From positions 7,561,501 through 7,625,500 of the forward strand of contig NZ_CP107921.1 of NCBI RefSeq assembly GCF_036014215.1: a stretch of DNA of 64,000 nt, given 5' to 3'. Both the position numbers and the translations under genes were made by a program. The notes beneath the pieces were generated by a model. The model was given only the letters and a program-made list of their open reading frames with translations. It was not told where the DNA came from and did not search any database. Numbering within the stretch: position 1 is the stretch's first letter; the number at the start of each line of letters is the position of its first letter. The DNA comes from Streptomyces sp. NBC_00440. Lineage in GTDB: Bacteria > Actinomycetota > Actinomycetes > Streptomycetales > Streptomycetaceae. This document shows, piece by piece, positions 15,725-23,908 of this stretch.

Positions 15725-17166
15725 GGCTGGGTCCTTCCGGCGGGCATACGCCGCAGTGCGTGGTCGACCAGGGTGGCGGCCGAGCCGGGATACCCGGCGG
15801 GGTCGGTGAGTTCGCGGAGTTCGTCGTGGCTGAGCAGGCCCTGGAGAGCGGGCTCGTCCCGGAGTACGTCGGCCAGGCCGAGCGACTCGGCGGCAGCCCG
15901 GTGGGCGGCCCGGGTGAGCAGCTCCCTCGCCGGGCCGCGGCCGAGCAGGCGGCTCAGTTCGGCGGCGATCCGTTCGCTGACCACCAGGCCCTGCGTGAGC
16001 CCCAGATTCCCGGCCATCCGGTGGGTGAACACGGCTGGCCCTTCGCTGAGTTCAGCGGCCAGCCGGGCTGCCCCGCCGGTCAGCCGGAGCAGATCGCGCA
16101 GCGGCTGCCACTCGGCGTGCCACGCACCGGCGGGCCGTTCGTCCTCGGCGGCCAGCGAGCCCAGCAGTACGGAGGCGAGGGCCGGCGCTCTGCGGGCCGC
16201 GGACGCGATCAGGGCGGCCCGGACGGGGTTGCTCTTGTGCGGCATCGCGGACGATCCGCCCCCGGCGTCCTCGGCCAGTTCGCCGATCTCGGTACGGGAG
16301 AGCACCAGCACGTCCGCGGCGAGCTTGCCGAGCGCACCCGCCGTGAAGGCGAGCGCCCCGCCCGTGTCGGCGACCGGAGTACGCAGGGTGTGCCAGGGCA
16401 GGACGGGCGCGGCCAGACCGAGTTCGGCGGCGAAGGCGGCGAGCAGCCGGGGGCCGCTGCCGGGCTCGCGGGCCAGGATCTCGAATGCCGCCAGGGTGCC
16501 GGCTGCGCCACCGAGCTGGGCCGGCGGCCGCAGGGCGGACAGCCGGTCCGCGGAGTCCAGCACGAGACTGCGCCAGCCCGCCGCCTTGAGCCCGAAGGTG
16601 GTGGGGACGGCGTGCTGGGTGAGGGTGCGCCCGGCCATCGGGGTCTCCCGGTGCTCTGCGGCCAGCCGCCCGAGAGCCCCGGCCGTCCGGTGCAGGTCCG
16701 CGATGATGCCCGGCAGACTGCGGGCCACGGCCAGCATGGCCGCCGTGTCGAGGATGTCCTGGCTGGTGGCGCCCCGGTGCACATACGGCGCGGCCTCGCC
16801 GGACACGGCGGCGGTGAGGTCGGAGACGAGCGGGATGACCGGATTGCCGCCCCGGCGGGCGCGCAGCGCCAGATCGCGTACGTCGAACCGCTCGGCCCGG
16901 GCGGCAGCCGAGATCTCGGCCGCGGCCCACGGCGGAACATGGCCGAGCGCCGACTGCGCCCGGGCCAGGGCCGCTTCGGCGTCCAGCATCCCCTGGAGAA
17001 GGGCGCGGTCGCCGGTGGCCGCCTCGACGGCCGACCCGGCCCGTACCGGGTCGAGCAGGCCCACATCGGCCGCCGCCCGCGCGCCCCCGTCCTCGTACGG
17101 GCGGGCCGCTTCGGTGGGGTGGTCAGCCGTGGGGTGCTCAGCGGTGGGGTCGTCAGCGGAAGTCAA
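15721..17166 (-). CDS. pcaB: 3-carboxy-cis,cis-muconate cycloisomerase
   Basis: A 481-residue member of the fumarase/aspartase superfamily that lactonises 3-carboxymuconate. The signature GGSSAMPHKSNPVRAAL is intact, and THRMAGNLGLTQGLVVSERI and GATSQDILDTAAM are typical of PcaB. The start is a TTG at 17166 with GAGGAG about ten bases upstream, giving a 14-base overlap with pcaG; the first ~20 residues contain short repeats (TAEHPTADHPTE), so a later start is possible. It is cotranscribed with the dioxygenase genes before it and pcaL after it. Confidence 0.93.
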   Translation of the reverse strand: MTSADDPTAEHPTADHPTEAARPYEDGGARAAADVGLLDPVRAGSAVEAATGDRALLQGMLDAEAALARAQSALGHVPPWAAAEISAAARAERFDVRDLALRARRGGNPVIPLVSDLTAAVSGEAAPYVHRGATSQDILDTAAMLAVARSLPGIIADLHRTAGALGRLAAEHRETPMAGRTLTQHAVPTTFGLKAAGWRSLVLDSADRLSALRPPAQLGGAAGTLAAFEILAREPGSGPRLLAAFAAELGLAAPVLPWHTLRTPVADTGGALAFTAGALGKLAADVLVLSRTEIGELAEDAGGGSSAMPHKSNPVRAALIASAARRAPALASVLLGSLAAEDERPAGAWHAEWQPLRDLLRLTGGAARLAAELSEGPAVFTHRMAGNLGLTQGLVVSERIAAELSRLLGRGPARELLTRAAHRAAAESLGLADVLRDEPALQGLLSHDELRELTDPAGYPGSAATLVDHALRRMPAGRTQP

Positions 17167-17713
17167 GGAAGACCGTCTCCTCGGCGCCCTGCAGGCGGAT
17201 GTCGAAGCGGTAGGTGCGCGGCTCCGATTCGACGGCGACCAGGGTCCGCCGGCGGTCCGGGGCGAGCGAGGTGAGCAGCGGGTCGGAGTCGGCCGGCTCC
17301 CCCGGGAGGTAGACCCGGGTGTAGAGGTGGTGCAGCAGTCCGCGGGCGAAGACGCAGACGGACAGGTACGGCACGCCGCCGGGCGGCAGTGTACGCACCA
17401 CCCAGCGGCCGTCCGCGTCGGTGGCGACCCGGCCGAAGCCGGTGAACGTGAGGCCGTCGCGGCCGAGGTGGCCGCCGGTCACCGGGTCGCGCCGCATCGA
17501 GCCGGGTGCCCCGGTCCTTGAGCCGTCGGGTGCGGGCTGCCAGAACTCCAGTACCGCGTCGGGGACCGGCTCCCCGGCGCCGTCGAATACCCGGCCGTGG
17601 ACGGTGATGGCGCCGGGGTGTCCGGCGGGGGCGATCTCGGGGCCGCCGGGGAAGGGCAGCGCGTAACCGTAGAAGGGGCCCACGGTCTGGGAGGGGGTGG
17701 GGAGCCCGGTCAT
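17153..17713 (-). CDS. pcaG: Protocatechuate 3,4-dioxygenase alpha subunit
   Basis: A 186-residue alpha chain of the intradiol dioxygenase that opens protocatechuate to 3-carboxy-cis,cis-muconate. PTPSQTVGPFYGYALPF, DAVLEFWQPAPDG and PYLSVCVFARGLLHHLYTRVYLP are typical. As in other PcaG proteins it lacks the full iron-ligand set, which the beta chain supplies. ATG 17713 overlaps the pcaH stop (ATGA), and the 3' end overlaps pcaB. Confidence 0.95.
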   Translation of the reverse strand: MTGLPTPSQTVGPFYGYALPFPGGPEIAPAGHPGAITVHGRVFDGAGEPVPDAVLEFWQPAPDGSRTGAPGSMRRDPVTGGHLGRDGLTFTGFGRVATDADGRWVVRTLPPGGVPYLSVCVFARGLLHHLYTRVYLPGEPADSDPLLTSLAPDRRRTLVAVESEPRTYRFDIRLQGAEETVFLDFR

Positions 17714-18462
17714 CGGCCCTCCTCGGTCCAGGTGGCGGCGGGGCCGTCGAGGACGATGTCCCAGCGGTAGCCCAACGACCGCTCGGGGCAGGACAGTTCG
17801 TGGTCGTACCGGGCGACCAGGCGCTCCCGGGCGTCGTCGTCGGTGACGGACTGGAGGATGGGGTCGTAGGCGAAGAGCGGGTCGCCGGGGAAGTACATCT
17901 GGGTGACCAGGCGCTGGGTGAAGGCCCGGCCGAAGAGTGAGAAGTGGATGTGCGCCGGGCGCCACGCGTTGGCATGGTTCCGCCAGGGGTAGGCGCCGGG
18001 TTTGACGGTGGTGAAGGAGTACCAGCCCTGGCCGGTCGTCAGGCAGCGGCCCACCCCGGTGAAGTGCGGGTCGAGCGGCGCCGGGTGCTGGTCGCCCTGG
18101 TGGGCGTAGCGGCCCGAGGCGTTGGCCTGCCATATCTCCACCAGCTGGCCGCACACCGGGCGGCCGGAACGGTCGAGGACGCGGCCGGTGACGGTGATCC
18201 GCTCACCCAGCGGCTCGCCGGTGTGCTGCCGTGTCAGGTCGGCGTCCAGCTGCGTGACGTCCGTGACGCCGAAGGCCGGACCCGACAGCTCCACCGCCTC
18301 CGGGTCCCGCACGGTGGTCAGGGGCTGCTGCGGGTGGCGCAGGACGGTGCTGCGGTAGGGCGCGTAGCCGCGGGAGGGGTGGTGCCGGACGGTGCCGGCG
18401 CTGACGTACGCCTCGTACTCCTGGGTGATCTCGCGGGAGATGTCGGGCTGGGTGAGCGGCAT
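17710..18462 (-). CDS. pcaH: Protocatechuate 3,4-dioxygenase beta subunit
   Basis: A 250-residue catalytic beta chain. The non-heme ferric iron ligands of the family can be placed at the Tyr of ASGRYAHQGD, the Tyr of PGAYPWRN, and the two His of WRPAHIHFSLFG. LVEIWQANASG is the intradiol signature. ATG 18462 has GGAAAGG upstream; the longer frame reaching 18726 overlaps pcaJ and is rejected. It lies 80 bases after pcaJ. Confidence 0.95.
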   Translation of the reverse strand: MPLTQPDISREITQEYEAYVSAGTVRHHPSRGYAPYRSTVLRHPQQPLTTVRDPEAVELSGPAFGVTDVTQLDADLTRQHTGEPLGERITVTGRVLDRSGRPVCGQLVEIWQANASGRYAHQGDQHPAPLDPHFTGVGRCLTTGQGWYSFTTVKPGAYPWRNHANAWRPAHIHFSLFGRAFTQRLVTQMYFPGDPLFAYDPILQSVTDDDARERLVARYDHELSCPERSLGYRWDIVLDGPAATWTEEGR

Positions 18463-18542
18463 GGGCGACGGTTGCCTTTCCGGTACCGGGGAGGGAGGGA
18501 CGGCCGTCGGGCCCGGCCCGGCGGCGGTGCCCGTGCCGGCCA

Positions 18543-19196
18543 TCAGCGGGTGGCCGTACGGTCGGACGGGAGGCGTACGGGCGCGGCCGTGCGGGCCAGG
18601 ACCTCGTCGGGACTCACGCCGGGGGCCGTCTCGGCCAGGACGAGGCCGTCTCCTGTCACGTCGATGACGGCCAGATCGGTGATGATCCGGTCGACGCAGT
18701 GGCGGCCGGTCAGCGGCAGCGTGCACTCCTGGAGGATCTTCGGTGAGCCGTCCCTGGCCGTGTGCTCCATCAGGACGATGACCGTGCGGGCGCCGTGGAC
18801 GAGGTCCATCGCACCGCCCATCCCCCTGATCATCTTTCCGGGAATGGCCCAGTTCGCGAGGTCTCCCGTGGCGGAGACCTGCATCGCGCCGAGGATCGCG
18901 GCGTCGATGTGGCCGCCGCGGATCATGCCGAAGGAGAGCGCGGAGTCGAAGAAACTCGCTCCGGGCAGCGCGGTGACGGTCTCCTTGCCCGCGTTGATGA
19001 GGTCGGGGTCGACCTCCTCGTCGGTCGGGTACGGGCCCACGCCCAGCAGCCCGTTCTCCGACTGGAGCACCACATCGACCCCGGCGGGGAGGAAGTTGGG
19101 CACCAGCGTCGGAAGGCCGATGCCGAGGTTGGCGTAGGAGCCGTCCCGGAGTTCGCGCGCGGCGCGCGCCGCCATCTCGTTCCGTGTCCAGGCCAT
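18543..19196 (-). CDS. pcaJ: 3-oxoadipate CoA-transferase subunit B
   Basis: A 217-residue beta subunit that moves CoA from succinyl-CoA to 3-oxoadipate. The catalytic glutamate lies in [11 protein letters not shown], and [18 protein letters not shown] sequence ([19 protein letters not shown]) is the family hallmark. ATG 19196 overlaps the pcaI stop (ATGA), as expected for a heterodimer made in equal amounts. No thiolase gene (pcaF) follows in the operon, so the last beta-ketoadipate step must be encoded elsewhere. Confidence 0.95.
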   Translation of the reverse strand: MAWTRNEMAARAARELRDGSYANLGIGLPTLVPNFLPAGVDVVLQSENGLLGVGPYPTDEEVDPDLINAGKETVTALPGASFFDSALSFGMIRGGHIDAAILGAMQVSATGDLANWAIPGKMIRGMGGAMDLVHGARTVIVLMEHTARDGSPKILQECTLPLTGRHCVDRIITDLAVIDVTGDGLVLAETAPGVSPDEVLARTAAPVRLPSDRTATR

Positions 19197-19981
19197 CAGC
19201 CGCGCACCGTCCCCTGTGCCGTCGTGGACGCCAGGAGCGTCCGCCGTTCTATGCCCTTGTCGGCCGCCTGCGCCGGGGTCAGCGCGACGACTCGCTGGAC
19301 GAACACCCCGGGCACATGGACCTCGTCGGGGTCGATCCCGCCCGGCTCGACCAGCTGCTCGACCTCGGCGATGGTGATCCCCCCGGCCATCGCGGCGAGC
19401 GGGTTGAAGTTGCGGGCCGCCTTGTTGAAGACGAGGTTGCCGTGCCGGTCGCCCCTGGCCGCGCGCACCAGGGCGAAGTCGGTGGTGATGGCGCGTTCCA
19501 GTACGTAGTCGCGGCCGTCGTAGGTACGCACTTCCTTCGGCGGGGAGGCCACCGCGACGCCGCCGTCGGGGGCGTACCGCCAGGGCAGACCGCCGTCCGC
19601 GACCTGAGTGCCGACGCCCGCCGGGGTGTAGAAGGCCGGGATGCCGCAGCCGCCGGCGCGCAGCCGCTCGGCCAGGGTGCCCTGAGGGGTGAGTTCGAGC
19701 TCCAGCTCACCGCCGAGATAGCGGCGGGCGAACTCCTTGTTCCCGCCTACGTAGCTGCCGGTCACCCGGGCGATCCGCCCGGCCGCGAGCAGCGTGCCGA
19801 GCCCTCCGCCGTCCACGCCGCAGTTGTTGGAGACGACGCTGAGCCCGGTCGACCCTCTCGCGTACAGGGCCTGGATCAGCACATCGGGAACCCCGCTCAG
19901 GCCGAATCCGCCGACGGCGAGGGACGCGCCGTCCGGGATGTCCGCCACCGCCTCGCCGGCGGTGGCTGCCAACTTGTCCAT
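19196..19981 (-). CDS. pcaI: 3-oxoadipate CoA-transferase subunit A
   Basis: A 261-residue alpha subunit with [53 protein letters not shown] and [20 protein letters not shown], all typical of the SCOT/PcaI family. ATG 19981 is chosen because AGAGG lies seven bases upstream; an in-frame ATG at 20017 would place the operator palindrome 20003-20016 inside the coding region. It is the first gene of the pca-pob operon and diverges from the IclR-type regulator. Confidence 0.93.
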   Translation of the reverse strand: MDKLAATAGEAVADIPDGASLAVGGFGLSGVPDVLIQALYARGSTGLSVVSNNCGVDGGGLGTLLAAGRIARVTGSYVGGNKEFARRYLGGELELELTPQGTLAERLRAGGCGIPAFYTPAGVGTQVADGGLPWRYAPDGGVAVASPPKEVRTYDGRDYVLERAITTDFALVRAARGDRHGNLVFNKAARNFNPLAAMAGGITIAEVEQLVEPGGIDPDEVHVPGVFVQRVVALTPAQAADKGIERRTLLASTTAQGTVRG

Positions 19982-20002
19982 GCAAAGCCTCTGTTCGCCC
20001 AC

Positions 20003-20016
20003 TGAACTTTCGTTCA
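20003..20016. promoter_or_regulatory. Palindromic operator in the pcaI-regulator intergenic region
   Basis: TGAAC-TTTC-GTTCA, a perfect five-base inverted repeat with a four-base spacer, lies 22 bases upstream of pcaI between the divergent genes. It is the likely binding site of the tandem IclR regulator, which would respond to a pathway intermediate. Confidence 0.55.
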
Positions 20017-20124
20017 TAATTGCCTGAGCTTGAGTGTCCGTCGAGCCGTCGGCCCTGTCAACGCCTCCGGGTACGGTTTTCCCAGCGTCACCGGCCCGGT
20101 GGCCGCTCCAAGGAGGTAAGGCCC

Positions 20125-21810
20125 ATGCCGCAGGCCATGCGGGAGTCCGCCGCGGCACTGGCCGCGCCCGGCGAGGTGCTCGGCCCGCTGGAACGCGGGC
20201 TGACCGTGCTGCGCGTGATGGCGGGCGACCCGGATTCCCGCCAGCGCGCCAGCGATCTGGCCCGCGCGACCGGCCTCGCGCGCTCCACCGTCGACCGGAT
20301 CGCGATCACGCTGGCCCGGCTCGGCCACCTCCGCTCCGAGGGCCGTGATCTGCTGCTCGCCCCCCGGCTGATGGAGCTCGGCAACGCCTACCTGGCCTCC
20401 TGCGGCCTGCCCGACGCGCTGGAGCCGTACGCGGACGCCCTCGCCGACGAGCTGGACGAGTCCGTCTCGATCGCCGTACCCGACGGTGACGGGGTCCGCT
20501 TCATCACCCAGGCCACCCGCAGACGCGCCATGTCGCTCGCCTTCCGGATCGGCGATCTGCTGCCGGCCGAGCGCTGCGCGCCCGGCGCGCTCTTCGCCGG
20601 CGGGTGGGACGAGGCCGACCGCGGGCGCTGGCTGGCCCGCCGCCGGGAGGACCCGCTGGACAGCGGGTTCCCGGCCGTTCCGCCCCGCGTCGAGCCGTCC
20701 GCTCCGGAGCTGGTCGAGGCGGAGTTCGACGTGCGCGTCCGGGAGGCGGCCGGCCTCGGCTGGTCGCTGGACGACCAGTTCATCGAACCCGGTCTGGTCG
20801 CGGTCGCCCACTCCGTCCGTGATCCGGCCGGGACGGTGGTCTGCGCTCTCAGCGTCGTCAGCCACACCAGCCGCCACAGCGCGCGGTCGCTCCGCGAGTA
20901 CGCCCTGCCGCGCCTGCGGCGGGCCGCGGCAGCCATGGAAGAGGCGCTGCGTACGCCGCCCCGTCCGGGATCGCCGGTCGCCGCCCCCGCGCCCGAAGCC
21001 GTGGACAGCGGGCTCAAGGCGGAACTGGGGCCGGAATTCCTCCAGTCGCTGGCCAGGGGGCTCACCGTCCTGCGCGCGCTCGGCTCGGCCCGGGACGGAC
21101 TGGGTCTGACCGCGGTCGCCGAGGCCGCAGGCCTCCCGCGCGCCAGCGCGCGCCGCGCACTGATCACCCTTCAGTACCTCGGCTATGTGCGTGCCGACGA
21201 GGGTGTCTTCACCCTTCTTCCGCGTGTGCTCGAACTCGGCTATGCCCGGCTGTCCCGCCTGTCCTTCGGCGAGATCGTCCGGCCCCACCTCGCCGAACTC
21301 ACCCGTCAGGTCCGTGAGTCGGCGTCCATCGCGGTCCTCGACGGCGATGACATCCGCTATGTGGAGCGGGTCCCCACGGCCCGGATCATGAGCGTGGACA
21401 TCACCGTGGGCACCCGGTTCGCCGCCTACGCGACCTCGATGGGCCGGGTCCTCCTCGCGGACCTGCCCGCACCGGAGCAGGCCGCCCGGCTGGCGCGCAT
21501 CAGGTTCGAGCCGCTCACCCGGCACACCGTGACGACGGCCGACGCCCTGGCGGGCATCCTCGAATCCGTCAGGTGTGACGGACATGCCCTGGTCGACGAG
21601 GAGCTGGAGGAGGGCCTGCGTTCGGCGGCGATGCCGCTGCGGGACCGCCTGGGGCGCACCGTCGCGGCCGTCAATGTCTCACAGCACGCAGGCCGCGCCA
21701 CACGCCAGGAGTTCCTCGACACTGTGCTGCCGCCCCTGGCGGCGGCGGTCGCACGGATCGAGGCGGACCTGGCTGTCGCATCCGAGCGGCAGCACATCTC
21801 CGTGAACTGA
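20125..21810 (+). CDS. Tandem double-IclR transcriptional regulator of the pca/pob operon
   Basis: A 561-residue protein made of two complete IclR units. Unit 1 (about residues 20-262) has GPLERGLTVLRVMAG, the helix-turn-helix ASDLARATGLARSTVDRIA, and an effector domain with ELDESVSIAVPDGDGVRFI. Unit 2 (about 300-555) has QSLARGLTVLRALG, VAEAAGLPRASARRALITL, and VRESASIAVLDGDDIRYVERV. IclR regulators are normally ~260 residues and dimerise, so this is a built-in pseudo-dimer. ATG 20125 follows AGGAGGTAAG. Its divergent place next to pcaI marks it as the pathway regulator (PcaR/PcaU/PobR type), whereas S. coelicolor uses the MarR-type PcaV here. The effector is probably protocatechuate, 4-hydroxybenzoate or 3-oxoadipate. 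Confidence 0.88.
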   Translation: MPQAMRESAAALAAPGEVLGPLERGLTVLRVMAGDPDSRQRASDLARATGLARSTVDRIAITLARLGHLRSEGRDLLLAPRLMELGNAYLASCGLPDALEPYADALADELDESVSIAVPDGDGVRFITQATRRRAMSLAFRIGDLLPAERCAPGALFAGGWDEADRGRWLARRREDPLDSGFPAVPPRVEPSAPELVEAEFDVRVREAAGLGWSLDDQFIEPGLVAVAHSVRDPAGTVVCALSVVSHTSRHSARSLREYALPRLRRAAAAMEEALRTPPRPGSPVAAPAPEAVDSGLKAELGPEFLQSLARGLTVLRALGSARDGLGLTAVAEAAGLPRASARRALITLQYLGYVRADEGVFTLLPRVLELGYARLSRLSFGEIVRPHLAELTRQVRESASIAVLDGDDIRYVERVPTARIMSVDITVGTRFAAYATSMGRVLLADLPAPEQAARLARIRFEPLTRHTVTTADALAGILESVRCDGHALVDEELEEGLRSAAMPLRDRLGRTVAAVNVSQHAGRATRQEFLDTVLPPLAAAVARIEADLAVASERQHISVN

Positions 21811-21840
21811 CTGCCCTGGTGCGGAAGGGCGTTCACCGCA

Positions 21841-21859
21841 CACGCCGACTGCCGGCGTG
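21841..21859 (+). terminator. Short hairpin after the IclR gene
   Basis: CACGCCG-ACTGC-CGGCGTG, a seven-base-pair stem followed by a T-containing stretch (ACTCCCTTGTTCTC), 31 bases past the stop. Confidence 0.6.
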
Positions 21860-21911
21860 ACTCCCTTGTTCTCTCCTGCCTGCCGGGAGTATGTTGCGTT
21901 GCGCTTGATAC

Positions 21912-21928
21912 ATACCCCCCGGGGGTAA
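21912..21928. promoter_or_regulatory. CsoR/CstR-type operator upstream of the transsulfuration enzyme
   Basis: ATACCCC-CCG-GGGGTAA has the same 7-3-7 layout as the copper operators at 55338, 55374 and 55846 in this window and differs from a perfect palindrome at one end base. It lies 133 bases before the PLP enzyme start. Confidence 0.5.
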
Positions 21929-21947
21929 GTACGGAAGAGGTGGACAC

Positions 21948-21989
21948 AGGGGCCGCCCGATGTCTCGACGCGGACATCGGGCGGCCCCT
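21948..21989 (+). terminator. 17-bp perfect hairpin in the leader of the PLP enzyme gene
   Basis: The arms 21948-21964 and 21973-21989 pair perfectly around an eight-base loop. It lies between the CsoR-like site and the start at 22061. It could be a second terminator for the IclR gene or, if transcription starts upstream, an attenuator of the PLP gene. No SAM riboswitch consensus was recognised around it. Confidence 0.6.
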
Positions 21990-22060
21990 CTCCGTATCGC
22001 AACCGCACCCCGCACCGCCCCCCGGCACCGCATCCGACACCACCTGGCAGGAGAACGGGA

Positions 22061-23233
22061 ATGGACATACGGACACGCGCCGTGCACGTCGTGAACGAAC
22101 CCTTCGGGGAAGGGAGTTGGCCGCTGAGTGTGCCCATCGTCCAGTCGTCGGCCTTCGGCTTCGGCTCGGCCGACGCGCTGGCGGACGCCATGGGTGGCCC
22201 GGACGGCCAGTACGTCTACACGCGGCGCGGCAACCCCACCGTCCGGGCGCTGGAGCGCACGGTCGCCGGACTTGAGAGTGGCGCGGCCGCCATCGCCTTC
22301 GCGTCCGGGATGGGCGCGCTCAGCGGGATGCTGCTGTCCCTGCTGAAGCCCGGCGATCATGTTCTGGCCCAGCGCTGCCTGTACGGCGGGACCTACTCGG
22401 TGCTGTCCGATCTGGCCCGGCGGTTCGGGGTCGAGGTCGAGTATCTGCCCGGGGGTGACGCCGCTGACGTGAAGGCGCTGATGCGGCCCAAGACGCGTCT
22501 GCTGCTTCTGGAGACGATCGCCAACCCGACCGGGCAGGTGCCGGACCTCCCCGTGCTCACGGCGGCCGCCCGCCGGTGCGGTGTCCTCAGCCTGGTGGAC
22601 AACTCCCTCGCCTCACCCGTGCTGTGCCGCCCGATCGAGCACGGGGCCGACATCGTCGTGCACTCGACCACCAAGTATCTGGCCGGTCACTCCGACGTCC
22701 TGGGCGGTGTCGCCGTCTTCGCGGACGGGGGGCTGCACCGCAGGGTGTGGGGGCGCACGGTCGAACTGGGTGCGACCGCCGACCCGTTCGCCGCCTGGCT
22801 GACACTCCGGGGGCTGGCGACGCTGCCGCTGCGGATGCGCCAGCACTGCTCCAACGCCGAGGTGATCGCCGAACGGCTCGCCCGGCACCCGGCCGTGCGG
22901 GCCGTGCACTGGCCGTGGCTTCCCGGAAACCCCTCGTACGCCACGGCCCGCACGGTCCTCTCCGGCGGGGGCGGCATGGTCACCTGCGAGCTGACAGGTG
23001 GCCGTGCGGCGGGCCGGGGCTTCATCGAGAGGGTGCGGCTGGCCCGGCTCGCCCTGTCCCTCGGAGGTGTCGAGACCCTGATCTCGCACCCTGCCTCCAC
23101 CTCGCACCGCGAGCTCGACAGCCAGGCCCTGGCGGCCGCGGGTGTGGGGGAGGGCACCGTGCGCATCTCTGTGGGCATCGAGCACGCCGAGGACCTCTGG
23201 GCGGACATCGAGCAGGCGCTCGACGCCTCCTGA
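22061..23233 (+). CDS. PLP-dependent transsulfuration enzyme (methionine gamma-lyase / cystathionine gamma-synthase family)
   Basis: A 390-residue Cys/Met-metabolism PLP enzyme. The PLP lysine lies in VVHSTTKYLAGHSDVLGG, the phosphate-binding region in AIAFASGMGALSG, and the active-site Tyr/Arg pair in GQYVYTRRGNPTVRALE. The C-terminal arginine region SLGGVETLISHPASTSH is complete. The family includes gamma-synthases, gamma-lyases and homocysteine/methionine lyases that cannot be separated by eye; a gamma-position reaction on a homoserine or homocysteine derivative is likely. ATG 22061 follows CAGGAGAACGG. It stands on its own transcript: a CsoR-like site and a hairpin precede it, and a regulated promoter follows. 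With the methyl-cycle operon downstream it could supply or drain homocysteine. Confidence 0.85.
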   Translation: MDIRTRAVHVVNEPFGEGSWPLSVPIVQSSAFGFGSADALADAMGGPDGQYVYTRRGNPTVRALERTVAGLESGAAAIAFASGMGALSGMLLSLLKPGDHVLAQRCLYGGTYSVLSDLARRFGVEVEYLPGGDAADVKALMRPKTRLLLLETIANPTGQVPDLPVLTAAARRCGVLSLVDNSLASPVLCRPIEHGADIVVHSTTKYLAGHSDVLGGVAVFADGGLHRRVWGRTVELGATADPFAAWLTLRGLATLPLRMRQHCSNAEVIAERLARHPAVRAVHWPWLPGNPSYATARTVLSGGGGMVTCELTGGRAAGRGFIERVRLARLALSLGGVETLISHPASTSHRELDSQALAAAGVGEGTVRISVGIEHAEDLWADIEQALDAS

Positions 23234-23256
23234 CGGTCCAACATTCAAGGATGGAT

Positions 23257-23298
23257 CGTTTATTTGGATTGACAAAATAAACGGCACGTTCGTATATT
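23257..23298 (+). promoter_or_regulatory. AT-rich sigma-70-type promoter with overlapping inverted repeat
   Basis: TTGACA at 23269-23274 and TATATT at 23293-23298 are 18 bases apart. An inverted repeat CGTTTATTT (23257-23265) and AAATAAACG (23275-23283), nine bases apart, encloses the -35. This is a clear consensus promoter with an operator, driving the MaoC-methyltransferase-carrier protein operon. The regulator is not evident in the window. Confidence 0.7.
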
Positions 23299-23344
23299 CG
23301 AAGCAGCTCGGAACCATCCACTCTCGGCTCAAGGGGGGCGCTCC

Positions 23345-23866
23345 ATGCGCTACTTCGAGGACTTCCGTACCGGTGACGTCCACCATCTGGGCACGGTCAC
23401 CGTCACCGAGGAGGAGGTGCTGGAGTTCGCCAGGCGCTTCGACCCGCAGCCGTTCCACACCGATACCGAGCTGGCCGAGCGGTCGCCCTTCGGGGGCCTC
23501 ATCGCCAGCGGCTTCCACACCGCCGCGCTCTTCATGCGGCTGTACGTGGACGGCCTGCTCGCCGACAGCGCGGGCGCCGGTTCACCGGGCATCGACAAGA
23601 TCCGGTACCACCGGCCCGTGCGCCCCGGCGACGTACTCACCGCGCGACTTGAGGTCCTCGCCTCGCGCCCCTCGCTCATGAGTCCGGCCACCGGCATCGT
23701 CGAGCCGCGATGCGAGCTGGTGGCGTCCGACGGGACGGTCGTGTTCAGCATGGTCCTGCACAGCATCTTCCGGCGGCGCCCTGCCGCGCCCCGTACGGCG
23801 TCCTCCGCGGCCCCCGCATCGCTGCCCGCGGCACAGGACCCGGTGGCCTGTGTGAAGGCCGGCTGA
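23345..23866 (+). CDS. MaoC-like hotdog-fold dehydratase
   Basis: A 173-residue MaoC/hotdog protein, typically a 3-hydroxyacyl-CoA or acyl-carrier hydratase. MRYFEDFRTGDVHHLG opens it, FARRFDPQPFHTDTELAERSPFGGLIASGFHTAAL carries the usual Asp-His hydratase dyad, and DKIRYHRPVRPGDVLTARLEV follows. The C-terminal ~35 residues are an Ala/Pro-rich tail. ATG 23345 has AAGGGGGGCG upstream. It is the first gene after the regulated promoter at 23257 and may act on a thioester held by the carrier protein at 28328. Its exact substrate is unknown. Confidence 0.85.
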   Translation: MRYFEDFRTGDVHHLGTVTVTEEEVLEFARRFDPQPFHTDTELAERSPFGGLIASGFHTAALFMRLYVDGLLADSAGAGSPGIDKIRYHRPVRPGDVLTARLEVLASRPSLMSPATGIVEPRCELVASDGTVVFSMVLHSIFRRRPAAPRTASSAAPASLPAAQDPVACVKAG

Positions 23867-23908
23867 GCACGACCGTCCTCTCATCCCATCCAGTGAAGGG
23901 GGCCTTCC

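Noticed and set aside
15292..17274. A 660-codon plus-strand frame over pcaL and pcaB
   Set aside because: It lies antisense to coupled pca genes, and its composition is Arg/Gly/Pro-rich noise.
19982..20017. A longer pcaI starting at ATG 20017
   Set aside because: It would place the operator palindrome within the coding region; ATG 19981 has a better ribosome site.
21811..22060. A SAM riboswitch upstream of the transsulfuration enzyme
   Set aside because: I looked for known SAM-element cores because of the gene function, but saw only two hairpins and a CsoR-like palindrome.
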